Shown in pieces: positions 1 through 7,981 of a stretch of DNA of 38,376 nt; position 1 is the first letter of the stretch; each line of letters opens with the position of its first letter. A model generated the notes under the pieces. The model was not told the DNA's origin. It saw only the letters and a program-made list of their open reading frames with translations, and did no database searches. The DNA comes from an uncultured Verrucomicrobiales bacterium (GTDB lineage: Bacteria > Verrucomicrobiota > Verrucomicrobiae > Limisphaerales > CANJSG01). A program made the position numbers and the translations under genes. Location: the NCBI GenBank assembly GCA_946480965.1, contig CAMLMI010000005.1:1-38376 (forward strand). Direction: 5' to 3'.

Positions 1-499
1 GCGCTGCGACATTCCCCAGAAATCTGTGCGTGTGGAGAATATCCGCTTGAGCCTTCGACAAGATCCCTTTGGCAGCCATACTGTCGATCGACTTCTCCAA
101 GTTGGAACCAGTGGCATTGTTTTCTCGGCAGAGTGCCTCGATCAACGCTCTCAACCCAATCGCTGTAAGAACTGGGAGCTTGGCGTTCATAGCCCCAACA
201 ACTTCGCCGTAAATCACTCGAATCTTGGGAGGGCATTTCAGCCAGTTTTCAATCGGCTTTCGCTCTGTTTCGTTTCGAGGATAAGTCCTCCACCAAGTCA
301 GATACTCATCTGTGTCAGGGTCTCGAGCGCCTTCCTCCCACTCTTCAATCGCGTAGTTAAAATCTTCACATCCGGCACACTGAACAAAGAAGTGCTTTTC
401 TCCCCACCTGTATTCCTCGCTTGGCTCCGAGAGGACACTGCCCTTACCCACAATTGAGTGATTCGTCCGTCTTCCGCAGTTATGGCAAAAAACTTTCAT
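1..499 (-). CDS. DUF4145 domain protein with N-terminal zinc-ribbon-like Cys pairs (partial, cut by left edge)
   Basis: The reverse strand is open from an ATG at 499 to the left edge, giving about 166 residues with no stop. The start reads MKVFCHNCGRRTNHS. CxxC pairs at residues 5/8 and about 41/44 (QCAGCED) look like a zinc ribbon. A middle part rich in Trp and acidic residues follows. The visible C-terminal part contains GLRALIEALCRENNATG and then KGILSKAQADILHTHRFLGN, which is the typical DUF4145 pattern. DUF4145 is found in stand-alone proteins and in restriction- or defence-associated proteins; its function is not settled. The gene starts 19 bases after the stop of the dehydrogenase at 519-1496, on the same strand. 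Its base composition is visibly less GC-rich than its neighbours, which suggests a later arrival. The role is unknown. Confidence 0.8.
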   Translation of the reverse strand, partial: MKVFCHNCGRRTNHSIVGKGSVLSEPSEEYRWGEKHFFVQCAGCEDFNYAIEEWEEGARDPDTDEYLTWWRTYPRNETERKPIENWLKCPPKIRVIYGEVVGAMNAKLPVLTAIGLRALIEALCRENNATGSNLEKSIDSMAAKGILSKAQADILHTHRFLGNVAA

Positions 500-518
500 T
501 CCGGCGTCATAACCGATT

Positions 519-1496
519 TCACACCCACTTCTTCACCGCCACCTCTGGATTGATCTGGGCCAGCGGCTTCTCGCCCTTCATCGCCAGGATCAGGTTCTGC
601 ACCGCCGCCGTCGCTTGGCGGACGACGCTCTCGTTCGTCCGCGAGCCGATGTGCGGGGTGATGACGACGTTGGGCAGGCGCAACAGCGGATGGTCGGGCT
701 TGGGCGGCTCTTCATCCAGCACGTCGGCCGCGTAACCGGCGACATGGCCGGACTTCAGCGCGGCCACGAGGTCGGCGGTGTTCACCACTTCGCCCCGCGC
801 GCAGTTCACGATGACGACGCCGGGCTTCATCTTCGCCAGGGTCTCGGCGCGGACGAGGTTCTTGGTTTTGGGCGTGAGATTGGTGTGGAGCGAGACGTAG
901 TCGGCAATGGCGGCCAGTTCCTCGAAGGTTTCCAGGCGGCGGATGCCGTGCTCGGCGGCGAAGGCGTCGTCCCAGTAGCTGCCGAAGCCGACGACGGTCA
1001 TGCCGAAGGCGCGGGCGCGGAGGGCGACTTCCTTGCCGATGCGGCCGAGGCCGACGATGCCGATCGTCTTTTCGAAGAGTTCGCGGCCGGTCTTGCGCTT
1101 CCAGCCGCCGGCGCGGGTGGAGTCGGTGTGGAATAGAAGGTTCTTCTCGATGGAGAGGAGCAGGAGGAATGCGTGTTCGGCCACGGTGGTGTGGTTGACG
1201 CCGGGGGTGAAGAGCAGCGGCAGGCCGAACTCGGTGCAGCTCTTCGTGTCGATCTTGTCCACGCCGATGCCGTATTTGCTCAGCACCTTGAGGCGCGGCA
1301 GGGCCTTCTGGAGCACGGCGCGGGTGATCATGTCGTCGCCGCAGATGTAGCCGTCCACCTCGCCGACGAGGGCAAGGGTGTCGGCTTCGTTGAGCGGGCC
1401 GCGGGCGCGGATGATCTCCCAGCCGGTCTGCGCGAGGAGGTCGTGGTGGGCGCCGGGGGTGTCCTGGAAGGAGGTGGTGGTGAGAAGGATTCTCAT
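519..1496 (-). CDS. D-isomer-specific 2-hydroxyacid dehydrogenase (phosphoglycerate dehydrogenase-like)
   Basis: The product is 325 residues, the usual length for a single-domain-pair member of the D-2-hydroxyacid dehydrogenase family, which interconverts 2-hydroxy and 2-keto acids with NAD(P)H. The Rossmann glycine motif GLGRIG lies at 149-154. The catalytic Arg is R234 (NCARGE), the Glu is E263 (DVLDEEPP) and the His is H282 (ITPHIGS). The stretch KYGIGVDKID near residue 75 is typical of SerA-like proteins. There is no ACT or other regulatory domain, so it is shorter than classical SerA. The substrate cannot be told from the sequence; 3-phosphoglycerate, glyoxylate or another keto acid are possible. 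No biosynthetic partner gene lies next to it. The start is an ATG with nothing competing upstream. Confidence 0.9.
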   Translation of the reverse strand: MRILLTTTSFQDTPGAHHDLLAQTGWEIIRARGPLNEADTLALVGEVDGYICGDDMITRAVLQKALPRLKVLSKYGIGVDKIDTKSCTEFGLPLLFTPGVNHTTVAEHAFLLLLSIEKNLLFHTDSTRAGGWKRKTGRELFEKTIGIVGLGRIGKEVALRARAFGMTVVGFGSYWDDAFAAEHGIRRLETFEELAAIADYVSLHTNLTPKTKNLVRAETLAKMKPGVVIVNCARGEVVNTADLVAALKSGHVAGYAADVLDEEPPKPDHPLLRLPNVVITPHIGSRTNESVVRQATAAVQNLILAMKGEKPLAQINPEVAVKKWV

Positions 1497-1689
1497 GGAG
1501 CGGAGCGGATCAACGGCCGATGGCGACGGACGCCCGTTCCGCCGCGTGAATCGCGCGGTGGAGCCGGAACGTTGTCATGGGCCTCACGGGCATGCTTGTG
1601 GGCCGGAAATGTGGGCGTCGCCCCGGAGGGCGGGAAGTGGAAAAAGGCTCCAATCGGTTGCGGAAAACGGCACCCGCCAAGGGAAGGAC

Positions 1690-1710
1690 GAAGCGCGAAG
1701 GCCAAAGGCC
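1690..1710. repeat. 21-bp dispersed word, copy 1
   Basis: The word begins GAAGCGCGAAGG and ends CAAAGGCC. It occurs identically at 16070-16090, in both cases in a gene-poor spacer and in the same orientation. The flanks differ after a few bases. Confidence 0.7.
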
Positions 1711-1743
1711 GAAGGAAGCGCGATGGAGGAAGTGGCCTGAGAT

Positions 1744-1841
1744 CCACCCCTGACCCCTCCAAGGAGGTGAACCGGGCACGCGCGGCCGATTGATGGGAAG
1801 GCGTTCTGCCTTATCCCCTCCTTGGAGAGGTCAGGGGTGGG
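1744..1841 (+). repeat. 98-bp palindromic repeat element, copy A
   Basis: The left arm at 1744-1767 (CCACCCCTGACCCCTCC and on) is the near-perfect reverse complement of the right arm at 1817-1841, with one mismatch over about 24 bases. The right half also matches the reverse complement of the left half of the element at 21312-21411 over more than 40 bases, including the unpaired part GTTCTGCCTT. It is therefore a dispersed family with two oppositely oriented copies in this window, and not a simple terminator. Confidence 0.8.
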
Positions 1842-1913
1842 TTCTGGCCGAACAGCAGGAGAAAGCCCGATTCCCGGTCGGACCTCGCGACACGCAGCCC
1901 CCCAAACCGCCGG

Positions 1914-2501
1914 TCACTCCGGCCGCGCCCATTCGGGGTGCTCGATGAAGGCGTAGCAAAGCAGGTGCGCGATGGTCATCTGGGCGTCTTCGGCCCGGCC
2001 GTAGTGGGTGTCGTTGACCACGAGGACCTCGTCGCAGAGGCCGGCGAGCTTGCCGCGCTTCGCACCGACGAGCGCGGCGGTGAAGAGGCCGTTGTCCTTG
2101 GCCCATTCGTTGGCCCGGACCAGATTGGGCGAGCTGCCGCTGACGCTGAGGCTGAGGACGAAGTCGCCCGCGCGGCCGTAGTTCATGAGCTGGCGGAGAT
2201 AGACGTCCTCGTAGGCGTAGTCGTTGCCGAGGGCGGTGATCCAGCTGGTGTTGTCGTTGAGGGAGAAGACGCGAAAACGCTTTCCGACGAGGGGCTGGAC
2301 GCTGTCGGAGGAGCTCTTGCCGAGATCAGTGGCGAAGTGGGAGCTGTTGGAGGCGGACCCGCCGTTGCCCATGACGAAGACCTGGCGGTCGGCCCGGAGG
2401 GTTTCGCGCAGCTTCGCGACGAGGCGGGCGACGGCGGCCTGGTCCACGGAGTCGAGGGCGGCTTTTTGGGCGTCGATGTAGCGGGCAATCCAGGAGTGCA
2501 T
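1914..2501 (-). CDS. SIS-domain phosphosugar isomerase, GmhA-like (sedoheptulose-7-phosphate isomerase type)
   Basis: The product is 195 residues, the usual GmhA/DiaA size. The SIS domain shows FVMGNGGSASNSSHFATDL near residues 43-61 and LSLSVSGSSPNLVRANEWAK near 115-135, both characteristic of the phosphoheptose isomerase group. GmhA converts sedoheptulose 7-phosphate to heptose 7-phosphate for lipopolysaccharide core synthesis. No other heptose gene is in the window, so the exact substrate is inferred. The start is taken at the ATG at 2501 (MHSWIARYIDAQ). The frame stays open much further upstream, but that extension runs through the RNase P RNA and is not protein. Confidence 0.85.
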   Translation of the reverse strand: MHSWIARYIDAQKAALDSVDQAAVARLVAKLRETLRADRQVFVMGNGGSASNSSHFATDLGKSSSDSVQPLVGKRFRVFSLNDNTSWITALGNDYAYEDVYLRQLMNYGRAGDFVLSLSVSGSSPNLVRANEWAKDNGLFTAALVGAKRGKLAGLCDEVLVVNDTHYGRAEDAQMTIAHLLCYAFIEHPEWARPE

Positions 2502-2578
2502 AGGCGGTGGGCGGATGGTCGGGGGAACGGACGGATGGGCGAGGATTTTCTTCAATGGATGGTCCTTCTCCTCGTCTT

Positions 2579-2634
2579 CCTCTTCGTCCTCGTCCGTGTC
2601 CGTAGGGTGAAGGAGGAGGACGAGGACGAAGAGG
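2579..2634. repeat. 17-bp perfect inverted repeat between rnpB and gmhA
   Basis: A pyrimidine arm at 2579-2595 (CCTCTTCGTCCTCGTCC) is exactly complementary to a purine arm at 2618-2634, with a 22-base loop. It lies downstream of rnpB on the minus strand and just upstream of the GmhA-like gene. It could stop or process the rnpB transcript. It has no T-tract. Confidence 0.6.
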
Positions 2635-2652
2635 AGGAGTTGTTCCGGCGGA

Positions 2653-3044
2653 GACCTTGAGAGGGCTGTAAGCCGAATTCTGTCTGCGCCGGTTGCCCGG
2701 CGGAGAGGATCATTTGTCTGAGCGGCCGATACCCGGAACCCGGCTTTCGCCTGGGAGCGGGCCGCTCCGGGGTTCCCTATTTGGCCTTGCACCCGATGGG
2801 GTTTTCCGTGCCGCGTCGCTTGCGCTCCGCGCGGTGGGCTCTTACCCCACCTTTTCACCCTTACCGGAGGCTTGCGCCCCAGGCGGTATGTTCTCTGTGG
2901 CACTGTCCGTCGGGCCGCCGTTTCCAGCGGCTCTCCCGCGTGTATCCGGTCGCCGTAGCGGCCGGTTACGCGGCATCGCGCCCTATGGTGTTCGGACTTT
3001 CCTCCCCGGCTTGCGCCGGAGCGATCCTCCGCCCTCTCAAGGTC
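2653..3044 (-). ncRNA. rnpB: RNase P RNA (bacterial type A)
   Basis: This is the catalytic RNA of RNase P, which trims the 5' leaders of tRNA precursors. Read on the minus strand it has the conserved 5' part GGGGAGGAAAGTCCGAACACC around 3000 (P4 5' strand and CRI), ACAGAGAACATACCGCC in the middle, GGTAAGGGTGAAAAGGTGGG with the GTAAGAGCCCACCGC that follows, and the 3' part CAGAATTCGGCTTAC. The two ends, at 3031-3044 and 2653-2666, form a perfect 14-bp P1 helix, which sets the boundaries. The length of about 392 bases is normal. A TAGTCT box lies six bases upstream of the 5' end. Confidence 0.97.
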
Positions 3045-3049
3045 TGTGC

Positions 3050-3055
3050 AGACTA
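3050..3055 (-). promoter_or_regulatory. -10 element of rnpB (TAGTCT)
   Basis: TAGTCT on the minus strand is followed by six bases and then the first bases of the P1 helix, exactly where a -10 box should be. No good TTGACA-like box is seen 17 bases upstream (TTCCCC is the nearest). Because the RNA 5' end is known from its fold, this site anchors the TAGNNT form seen at several protein genes here. Confidence 0.6.
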
Positions 3056-3142
3056 GCGGTCCGGCGGCAAAGGGGAAGCGGCATTCTCGGACAAGTGGCC
3101 GGACCAAAAAAGCGCGGCGGGCTTGCGGCCTGCTCGCGGGAG

Positions 3143-3874
3143 CTACGACGAACGCTCCCGGGCCTTGGGCGGGCCGAGGATGATCGAGGCGACCATCGCG
3201 CCCCGGGCATGGGCCGGGGAACGGAGGGCGTCCACCACGGCCTGCAGCTCGGCGCGCGTGTTGGATCTCGCCGGGGAAGCCGGCGCGGAACGCTGGGCCG
3301 AACGGAGATTGCCCGCCGCCGCCAGACGGGCGGCGACCCGGTCATCGATGCTGCCGGCCCGGGCCATGGCGGCCTGGGTCTCGGAGCGATCGGAGACATC
3401 GGCCAACCTAGCCCGGACGCGGTCCTCCAGGTGGCTGCCGCGGTCGTAGGCGGCGTCCGGCCGTTCCATCGAGGCCAAGTAGGTGGGCACGGGCTCCTCG
3501 GCCCGGCCCTCGGTTTCGGCGATCAGCGGATCGCACGGATGCGTGGGCAGAGGCGGGGGCGACCGGCGAAGTCCCTGGGGCGGGAAGGACGGAGGAGGAG
3601 GCGGCGGCGCGGTTTCGCCCCGGAGCAAGCGGTTGATCTCCTCTTCCCAGTCGCTGAGCGGACGGTTGGGTTCGGTGGCCATGTTGGTTTCTCCGGTTTT
3701 CTTGGGCCGATAGACGTAGGGATCGAGTGAATCGGTCGCGCCCTCCTGGCTCTTCTTCTTGATCCAGTCGAAGAGCGCGGAGAGCGCGACCAGGATGAGG
3801 ATGAACGCGATGAACCCGCCGCTCAGGGCCAAGAGGCGGGGAGCATCCGCGAGCAGGGCTGCGGTGGCGGGCAT
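3143..3874 (-). CDS. Proline-rich single-pass membrane protein downstream of floA
   Basis: The product is 243 residues and no family was recognised. A hydrophobic segment at about residues 14-38 (LLALSGGFIAFILILVALS) is followed by a basic stretch FDWIKKKSQEG, which suggests one membrane span with the C-terminal part in the cytoplasm. Residues about 88-110 are rich in proline, including a run of six or more. The C-terminal half is charged, Ala/Arg-rich and probably helical (LEDRVRARLADVSDRSETQ, then SIDDRVAARLAAAGNL), with two similar DRV-ARL units. It lies 10 bases downstream of floA and is probably in the same transcript as nfeD and floA, so a role with the flotillin-like membrane assemblies is plausible but unproven. 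The ATG at 3874 is preferred over the GTG one codon upstream. Confidence 0.7.
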   Translation of the reverse strand: MPATAALLADAPRLLALSGGFIAFILILVALSALFDWIKKKSQEGATDSLDPYVYRPKKTGETNMATEPNRPLSDWEEEINRLLRGETAPPPPPPSFPPQGLRRSPPPLPTHPCDPLIAETEGRAEEPVPTYLASMERPDAAYDRGSHLEDRVRARLADVSDRSETQAAMARAGSIDDRVAARLAAAGNLRSAQRSAPASPARSNTRAELQAVVDALRSPAHARGAMVASIILGPPKARERSS

Positions 3875-3884
3875 CACGGCGGGT

Positions 3885-4928
3885 TCAGGAGTTCGGCGCG
3901 GTCTGGGGGCCGCCGCCGATCTGCTGCCTCATGCCGGTGTCGGCCTGGAGGTTCTGCATCCGGTAGTAGTCCATGACGCCGAGGTTGCCGTTGCGGAAGG
4001 CCTCGGCCATCGCGAGGGGCACCTGCGCTTCGGCCTCGATCACGCGGGCGCGCATTTCGGCCACGCGGGCGATGTTCTCCTGCTCCGTGGCGACGGCGGC
4101 GGCGCGGCGGACTTCGGCTTCGGCCTGGGCGATGAGCTTGTTGGCCTCGGCCTGTTCGGCCTGGAGCTTGGCGCCGACGTTCTCGCCGACGTCCACGTCC
4201 GCGATGTCGATGGAGAGGATCTCGAAGGCGGTGTTGGAATCGAGGGCCTTGTCCAAAACGTTCTTCGAGATGCGGTCCGGGTTCTCGAGCACGATCTTGT
4301 AGCTGTCCGAGGAACCGATGGTGGTGACGATGCCTTCGCCGACGCGGGCGATGATCGTCTCCTCGGTCGCGCCGCCGACGAAACGGTCGAGGTTCGTGCG
4401 GACGGTCACGCGGGCGCGGGCCTTGACGATGATGCCGTCCTTGGCCACGCCGTCGATGGTGGTCTTGCCGGAGGAGGGCGCGGGGCAGTCGATGACCTTG
4501 GGATTGACCGAAGTCTTCACCGCTTCGAGCACGGTCTTGCCCGTGCCCTTGGTGGCGAGGTCGATGGCGCAGGCGCGGTCGAAGTCGAGGTGGATGCCCG
4601 CCTTGCGCGCGGCGATGAGGGCGAGGACGACCATCTCGATGTTGCCGCCCGCGAGGTAGTGGGTGGAGAGGTCGTCGATGGTCAGAGGGATGCCGGACTT
4701 CACGGCGGTGATGCGGGTATCGACCACCAGGCCGACGGGCACGCTGCGCAGCTTCAGAGCCACCAGCTCGAACGGCCCGACCGGCGCGCCGGACGAAAAC
4801 GCCCGGAGCCAGATGGCGAAGAAGCTGAGCGCCCAGATGACGACGCCGAGCGCGAAGACACCGGCGATGATGTAGAGGATCGTCGGGAAATCGACGAGCG
4901 CGGCGAGCAGGGAGGGATGCAGGTTCAT
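3885..4928 (-). CDS. floA: Flotillin-like protein FloA (SPFH family)
   Basis: The product is 347 residues, close to the usual 330 for FloA. A membrane segment lies at about residues 13-40. The SPFH/band-7-like region follows ([20 protein letters not shown] and [21 protein letters not shown]), then the conserved core [20 protein letters not shown] and [25 protein letters not shown] in two parts. A heptad-like Ala/Glu region near 265-325 ([22 protein letters not shown]) forms the oligomerisation helix. FloA scaffolds membrane microdomains and affects membrane fluidity. It lies 13 bases after nfeD and 10 bases before the proline-rich membrane protein. The nfeD-floA order is the classical arrangement. 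Confidence 0.95.
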   Translation of the reverse strand: MNLHPSLLAALVDFPTILYIIAGVFALGVVIWALSFFAIWLRAFSSGAPVGPFELVALKLRSVPVGLVVDTRITAVKSGIPLTIDDLSTHYLAGGNIEMVVLALIAARKAGIHLDFDRACAIDLATKGTGKTVLEAVKTSVNPKVIDCPAPSSGKTTIDGVAKDGIIVKARARVTVRTNLDRFVGGATEETIIARVGEGIVTTIGSSDSYKIVLENPDRISKNVLDKALDSNTAFEILSIDIADVDVGENVGAKLQAEQAEANKLIAQAEAEVRRAAAVATEQENIARVAEMRARVIEAEAQVPLAMAEAFRNGNLGVMDYYRMQNLQADTGMRQQIGGGPQTAPNS

Positions 4929-4941
4929 GGTAAAGGGGATT

Positions 4942-5409
4942 TCAGGACGCTTCGGTGTCGCGGGTCACGACCACGCTCATGCCGTCGGCGGAGACGACCT
5001 TGATGGCCACGCCCTTTTCGATCAGCGGACCGTCGCTGCGGACATCGATGCGGCGGCCGTCGATGATGGCGACGCCGGAGGGGCGCAGGACGGTTTCGGT
5101 CACGCCGGGCCGGCCGACGAGACCGGTGGACGCCAAGGGCGGCTCGGAAAGCACGCGGTCGGAGACGAAGAGCCTCGCGAACGGGCTGTGCGGAAGCAGC
5201 TTCACGTAGGCCACGGTGATGGCGACCAGCAGGATGGAGGATAGGGCGAGGGACCAGTTGCCCGCCTGCACGCCCACGTTCAGATACGCCACGGCGACGC
5301 CCGCCAGGATGCAGACGACGCCCGCGACACCGGCGACGATGCCGGGCAGGAAGGTTTCAAGCACGAGCAGGATGAAACCAGCGACGAGCAATGTGATGAC
5401 CAGTTCCAT
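4942..5409 (-). CDS. nfeD: NfeD-like membrane protein, partner of FloA
   Basis: The product is 155 residues. The N-terminal half has two to three membrane helices ([57 protein letters not shown]). The C-terminal part is an OB-fold NfeD domain with [16 protein letters not shown] and ISDGRRIDV-like text ([20 protein letters not shown]). This is the short NfeD1b-like form without the ClpP-class protease domain, the type normally coupled to flotillin-like genes. The frame is open upstream to 5445, but MELVITLL at 5409 starts the first membrane helix directly and has a -10-like CAGATT seven bases upstream. Confidence 0.9.
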   Translation of the reverse strand: MELVITLLVAGFILLVLETFLPGIVAGVAGVVCILAGVAVAYLNVGVQAGNWSLALSSILLVAITVAYVKLLPHSPFARLFVSDRVLSEPPLASTGLVGRPGVTETVLRPSGVAIIDGRRIDVRSDGPLIEKGVAIKVVSADGMSVVVTRDTEAS

Positions 5410-5416
5410 GCGGGCG

Positions 5417-5445
5417 AATCTGCGGAGCGACGCGGTTCGGAGCAA
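5417..5445 (-). promoter_or_regulatory. Putative promoter of nfeD-floA: TTGCTC-17-CAGATT
   Basis: On the minus strand TTGCTC is followed by 17 bases and CAGATT (5417-5422), then seven bases to the ATG at 5409. It resembles the accA promoter TTGCCT-17-TAGATT, with C for T at the first -10 position. This predicts an almost leaderless mRNA. Confidence 0.35.
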
Positions 5446-5476
5446 GTGGAATGGCCCGGGGCTTTTGGAGCCGTGA

Positions 5477-7903
5477 TCATCTGCGCGGGAGCCGCACCAC
5501 GGTTCCAGAGAGACAGCGGATCACGCAGTCGCCGCCGGCGGTCCATTCCGCCACGAAGCTTCCTTCGGTTCGCAGGAAGAGGACGGGGCACCGCTGTTGC
5601 GCAAGGCGCCGCTTCAGCTCCGGAGGCGCGCGCTCGGCCGCGGGCAGCTCCGCGTCGGCCACCACGATCAGGCGCGGTTGGATGCGTTCGAGGAGCGCGT
5701 CGTTCAACGGTTCGTCCTTGGTCGGCAACCCGGCGACCACGATGTCCGCGCGCAGATCGTCGCCGTGGCGGCGGAGCAGCGCTTCCTGGCCATCACGGCC
5801 CAGATCCGAAAGGAGCAGCCAACGGAAGCCGTGGCTCTCTCCGAGCAGAACCAGCGCGCCGTCGTCCGCGAGGTTGATGCGCGCATCGGCGGCCGGATGC
5901 AGCACGCGCCAACCGGCCACGGCCTCGCCATCGGACACCCGCTCCAAGGCCATCGGCGCGGCTTCGAGTTCTTCCACGACCCGCCGATAGACCGGCGAGC
6001 GGAAGCGCAGATCGCCGAGGACCACGCGCTCCGTGCCGAACGCCTTCGCCATCAAGACAGCACCGCCCACATGCCGGGCATCGCCGTGGGTCAGGGCGAG
6101 ACGGGGCAGACGGTTGACGCCCTGGGCGCGGAGAAACGGGCGCAGGATCAGCTCGGCGGCGGGCTGGTCGCCGGCGTCGATCAGCAGGTCTTCGGCGCAT
6201 CCCCGCGTGTCGAAATGGACCGCGTGCCCGCCGTTGAGCGGAAGGATCGTCAGCCGGGTGGTGCGATGGTCGATGCCGATGCGGACCAGCAGGCAGACCG
6301 CCAGGAGCGCGGCCGCCGCCAGTCCGGCCTTTCCGGGCCAGCCCGGACGGAAACGGACGAAGCCCGGCACGAGCAGCGCCACGGCGAAGAGCGCCATTTC
6401 CCAGAACCTCGGCGACGGCACGAACCACGCGGCGCCGGGGAGTTCCGCGAAGAACTCGCTGCCCCGGACCATGAGGTTCATGCAGACCCAGGCGGCGTGG
6501 TTGAACACTTCGGCGATGGACGGCAGCAGCGCCCCGCTGAGCAGGCTGGCGATGTTGCCCGCGAGCGCGACGCCGGAGAGCGGCACGATGAGCAGGTTCG
6601 ACAACAGGCTGCCGGGCGTGACGAGGTGGAAATAGTGCGCCGTGAGCGGCAGGGAGCCGAGCCACGACGCGGCCGACACGGCGAAGGCCTTCGCGAACCA
6701 GCGCAGCGCGGCGTCGCGCCCGCGTTGCCAGCGGGTGCGGAGATCGCGGACGAGGAAGGCGTCGGGCTCGAACCACTGCCGCAGCCTCGTCTCCAGCGCC
6801 GTGCTGACGAGCGCGATGGCCAGCACCACGGAGAACGAGAGCTGGAACGACGCCTGGAACAATTGGAGCGGTTCCCACACGAGAATGCAGAGCGCGGCGA
6901 CGAAAAGGGAATTGAGCAGGTCGGGAGGACGGTTCAGCGCCCAGCCGAGCAGGATGACACTCATCATCACGCCGGACCGCACGGCCGAGGACTGCCAGCC
7001 GGTCGCGCCGATGTAGAACCACAGCAGCGCCATGACCGGCAGGAAGCACCATCGCCTCGGCACCTGGAGCAGCACAGCCAGCTTGATGAGGATGGCGGCG
7101 ATGAGGGCGATGTGGAGCCCGGAAATCGCGAAGATGTGGAGCGTGCCGGAGAGGACGAACGGCTCCGCCACCTCGTCGTTCAGGCCCGCCTTCCAGCCCA
7201 GGGCCATCGCCCAGAGCAGCGCAGTGGCCTCGTCGTCCGGCAGGCCGCGCGCCAGGGTCGCCTTGGCCCAGGCGATGAAGCGTTCGGAGAAACCCGGGCC
7301 GATGACGCCGTTGTCCGGAGCGAGCGTCCATTCGCGCGGATCGTCGAGGCGCAGCAGATGATGGACGCCCTGGTTGGCGAGGAAGGTCCGGTAGTCGAAG
7401 AGCCCCGGGGCCTTGGGGCCGGGCGGAGGCGCGACCACGCCGGTCAGCTCCACGGTTTGCCCGTCATGGAAACGGCCTTCGAGATCGGCCGCCACGGTGG
7501 CGACCAGCTCGCCCGAGGCGGGCCTCCATTCGCCCCGGGTCTGGACGGCGTGGACGGCGATGCGGCCCAGCGAACGGTCCACCCGCTCGTCGTCGATCAG
7601 CATCCGCTTGAGCACCGGCGGCCCGACCAGCCGGCCACGCACCGTGGCGATCTGCGGCTCCGCGCCCAGCACGCGGCGGAGATCGGTCGGGGAAAGCGGC
7701 TGGGCGTCGATGGCGTGGTGCGCCGCGCCCAGCGCGGCGAAGAGGGCGAGCGCCATCGTCCAACGGCCGCGCTCCGACATCGCCGCCCGCAACAGGAGCC
7801 CGGCGGCGATCCCGAGAAACAACCACGGCGGCGCCTCCAACACCCGGCTTGCGACGATGCCGACGGCGTAGGCCGAAGCCACCAGCGTCAGCGGACGAAC
7901 CAT
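5477..7903 (-). CDS. comEC: ComEC/Rec2-type DNA uptake channel with degenerate metallo-beta-lactamase domain
   Basis: The product is 808 residues. An N-terminal membrane and OB-like region (DUF4131-like, residues 1-210) has the text VRGRLVGPPVLKRML. The Competence domain follows (about 225-500) with many helices and the typical stretch LSGTLHIFAISGLHIALIAA near 243-262. A C-terminal beta-lactamase-like domain covers about 560-800. In that domain the usual HxDxDH motif reads THGDARHVGG, so the second Asp is Arg, and the usual HHGS stretch reads GLPTKDE. The zinc-dependent nuclease activity proposed for this domain is therefore probably lost, while the inner-membrane DNA channel remains. The ATG at 7903 is chosen because the longer frame upstream reads through a palindromic repeat. 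Confidence 0.93.
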   Translation of the reverse strand: MVRPLTLVASAYAVGIVASRVLEAPPWLFLGIAAGLLLRAAMSERGRWTMALALFAALGAAHHAIDAQPLSPTDLRRVLGAEPQIATVRGRLVGPPVLKRMLIDDERVDRSLGRIAVHAVQTRGEWRPASGELVATVAADLEGRFHDGQTVELTGVVAPPPGPKAPGLFDYRTFLANQGVHHLLRLDDPREWTLAPDNGVIGPGFSERFIAWAKATLARGLPDDEATALLWAMALGWKAGLNDEVAEPFVLSGTLHIFAISGLHIALIAAILIKLAVLLQVPRRWCFLPVMALLWFYIGATGWQSSAVRSGVMMSVILLGWALNRPPDLLNSLFVAALCILVWEPLQLFQASFQLSFSVVLAIALVSTALETRLRQWFEPDAFLVRDLRTRWQRGRDAALRWFAKAFAVSAASWLGSLPLTAHYFHLVTPGSLLSNLLIVPLSGVALAGNIASLLSGALLPSIAEVFNHAAWVCMNLMVRGSEFFAELPGAAWFVPSPRFWEMALFAVALLVPGFVRFRPGWPGKAGLAAAALLAVCLLVRIGIDHRTTRLTILPLNGGHAVHFDTRGCAEDLLIDAGDQPAAELILRPFLRAQGVNRLPRLALTHGDARHVGGAVLMAKAFGTERVVLGDLRFRSPVYRRVVEELEAAPMALERVSDGEAVAGWRVLHPAADARINLADDGALVLLGESHGFRWLLLSDLGRDGQEALLRRHGDDLRADIVVAGLPTKDEPLNDALLERIQPRLIVVADAELPAAERAPPELKRRLAQQRCPVLFLRTEGSFVAEWTAGGDCVIRCLSGTVVRLPRR

Positions 7904-7981
7904 TCGGGGGAAATTCCGGTGGAACGGAACACGAAAGCCCACCCGGCGGAAAGCCCTTTGTGGCGCAAGCCTCCGGCTGGG

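Larger units (their letters stand above)
1497..1913. other. Gene-free stretch with dispersed repeats
   Basis: No convincing gene was seen here. It holds a 21-base word at 1690-1710 that recurs exactly at 16070-16090, and the 98-bp palindromic element at 1744-1841. The rest shows no recognisable signal. Confidence 0.5.

Noticed and set aside
26..457. Plus-strand 143-residue frame at the left edge.
   Set aside because: The minus strand carries a DUF4145-like protein over the same bases.
1914..3107. A 397-residue reading frame covering gmhA and extending upstream.
   Set aside because: The upstream part reads through RNase P RNA, and the SIS-domain protein starts at 2501.
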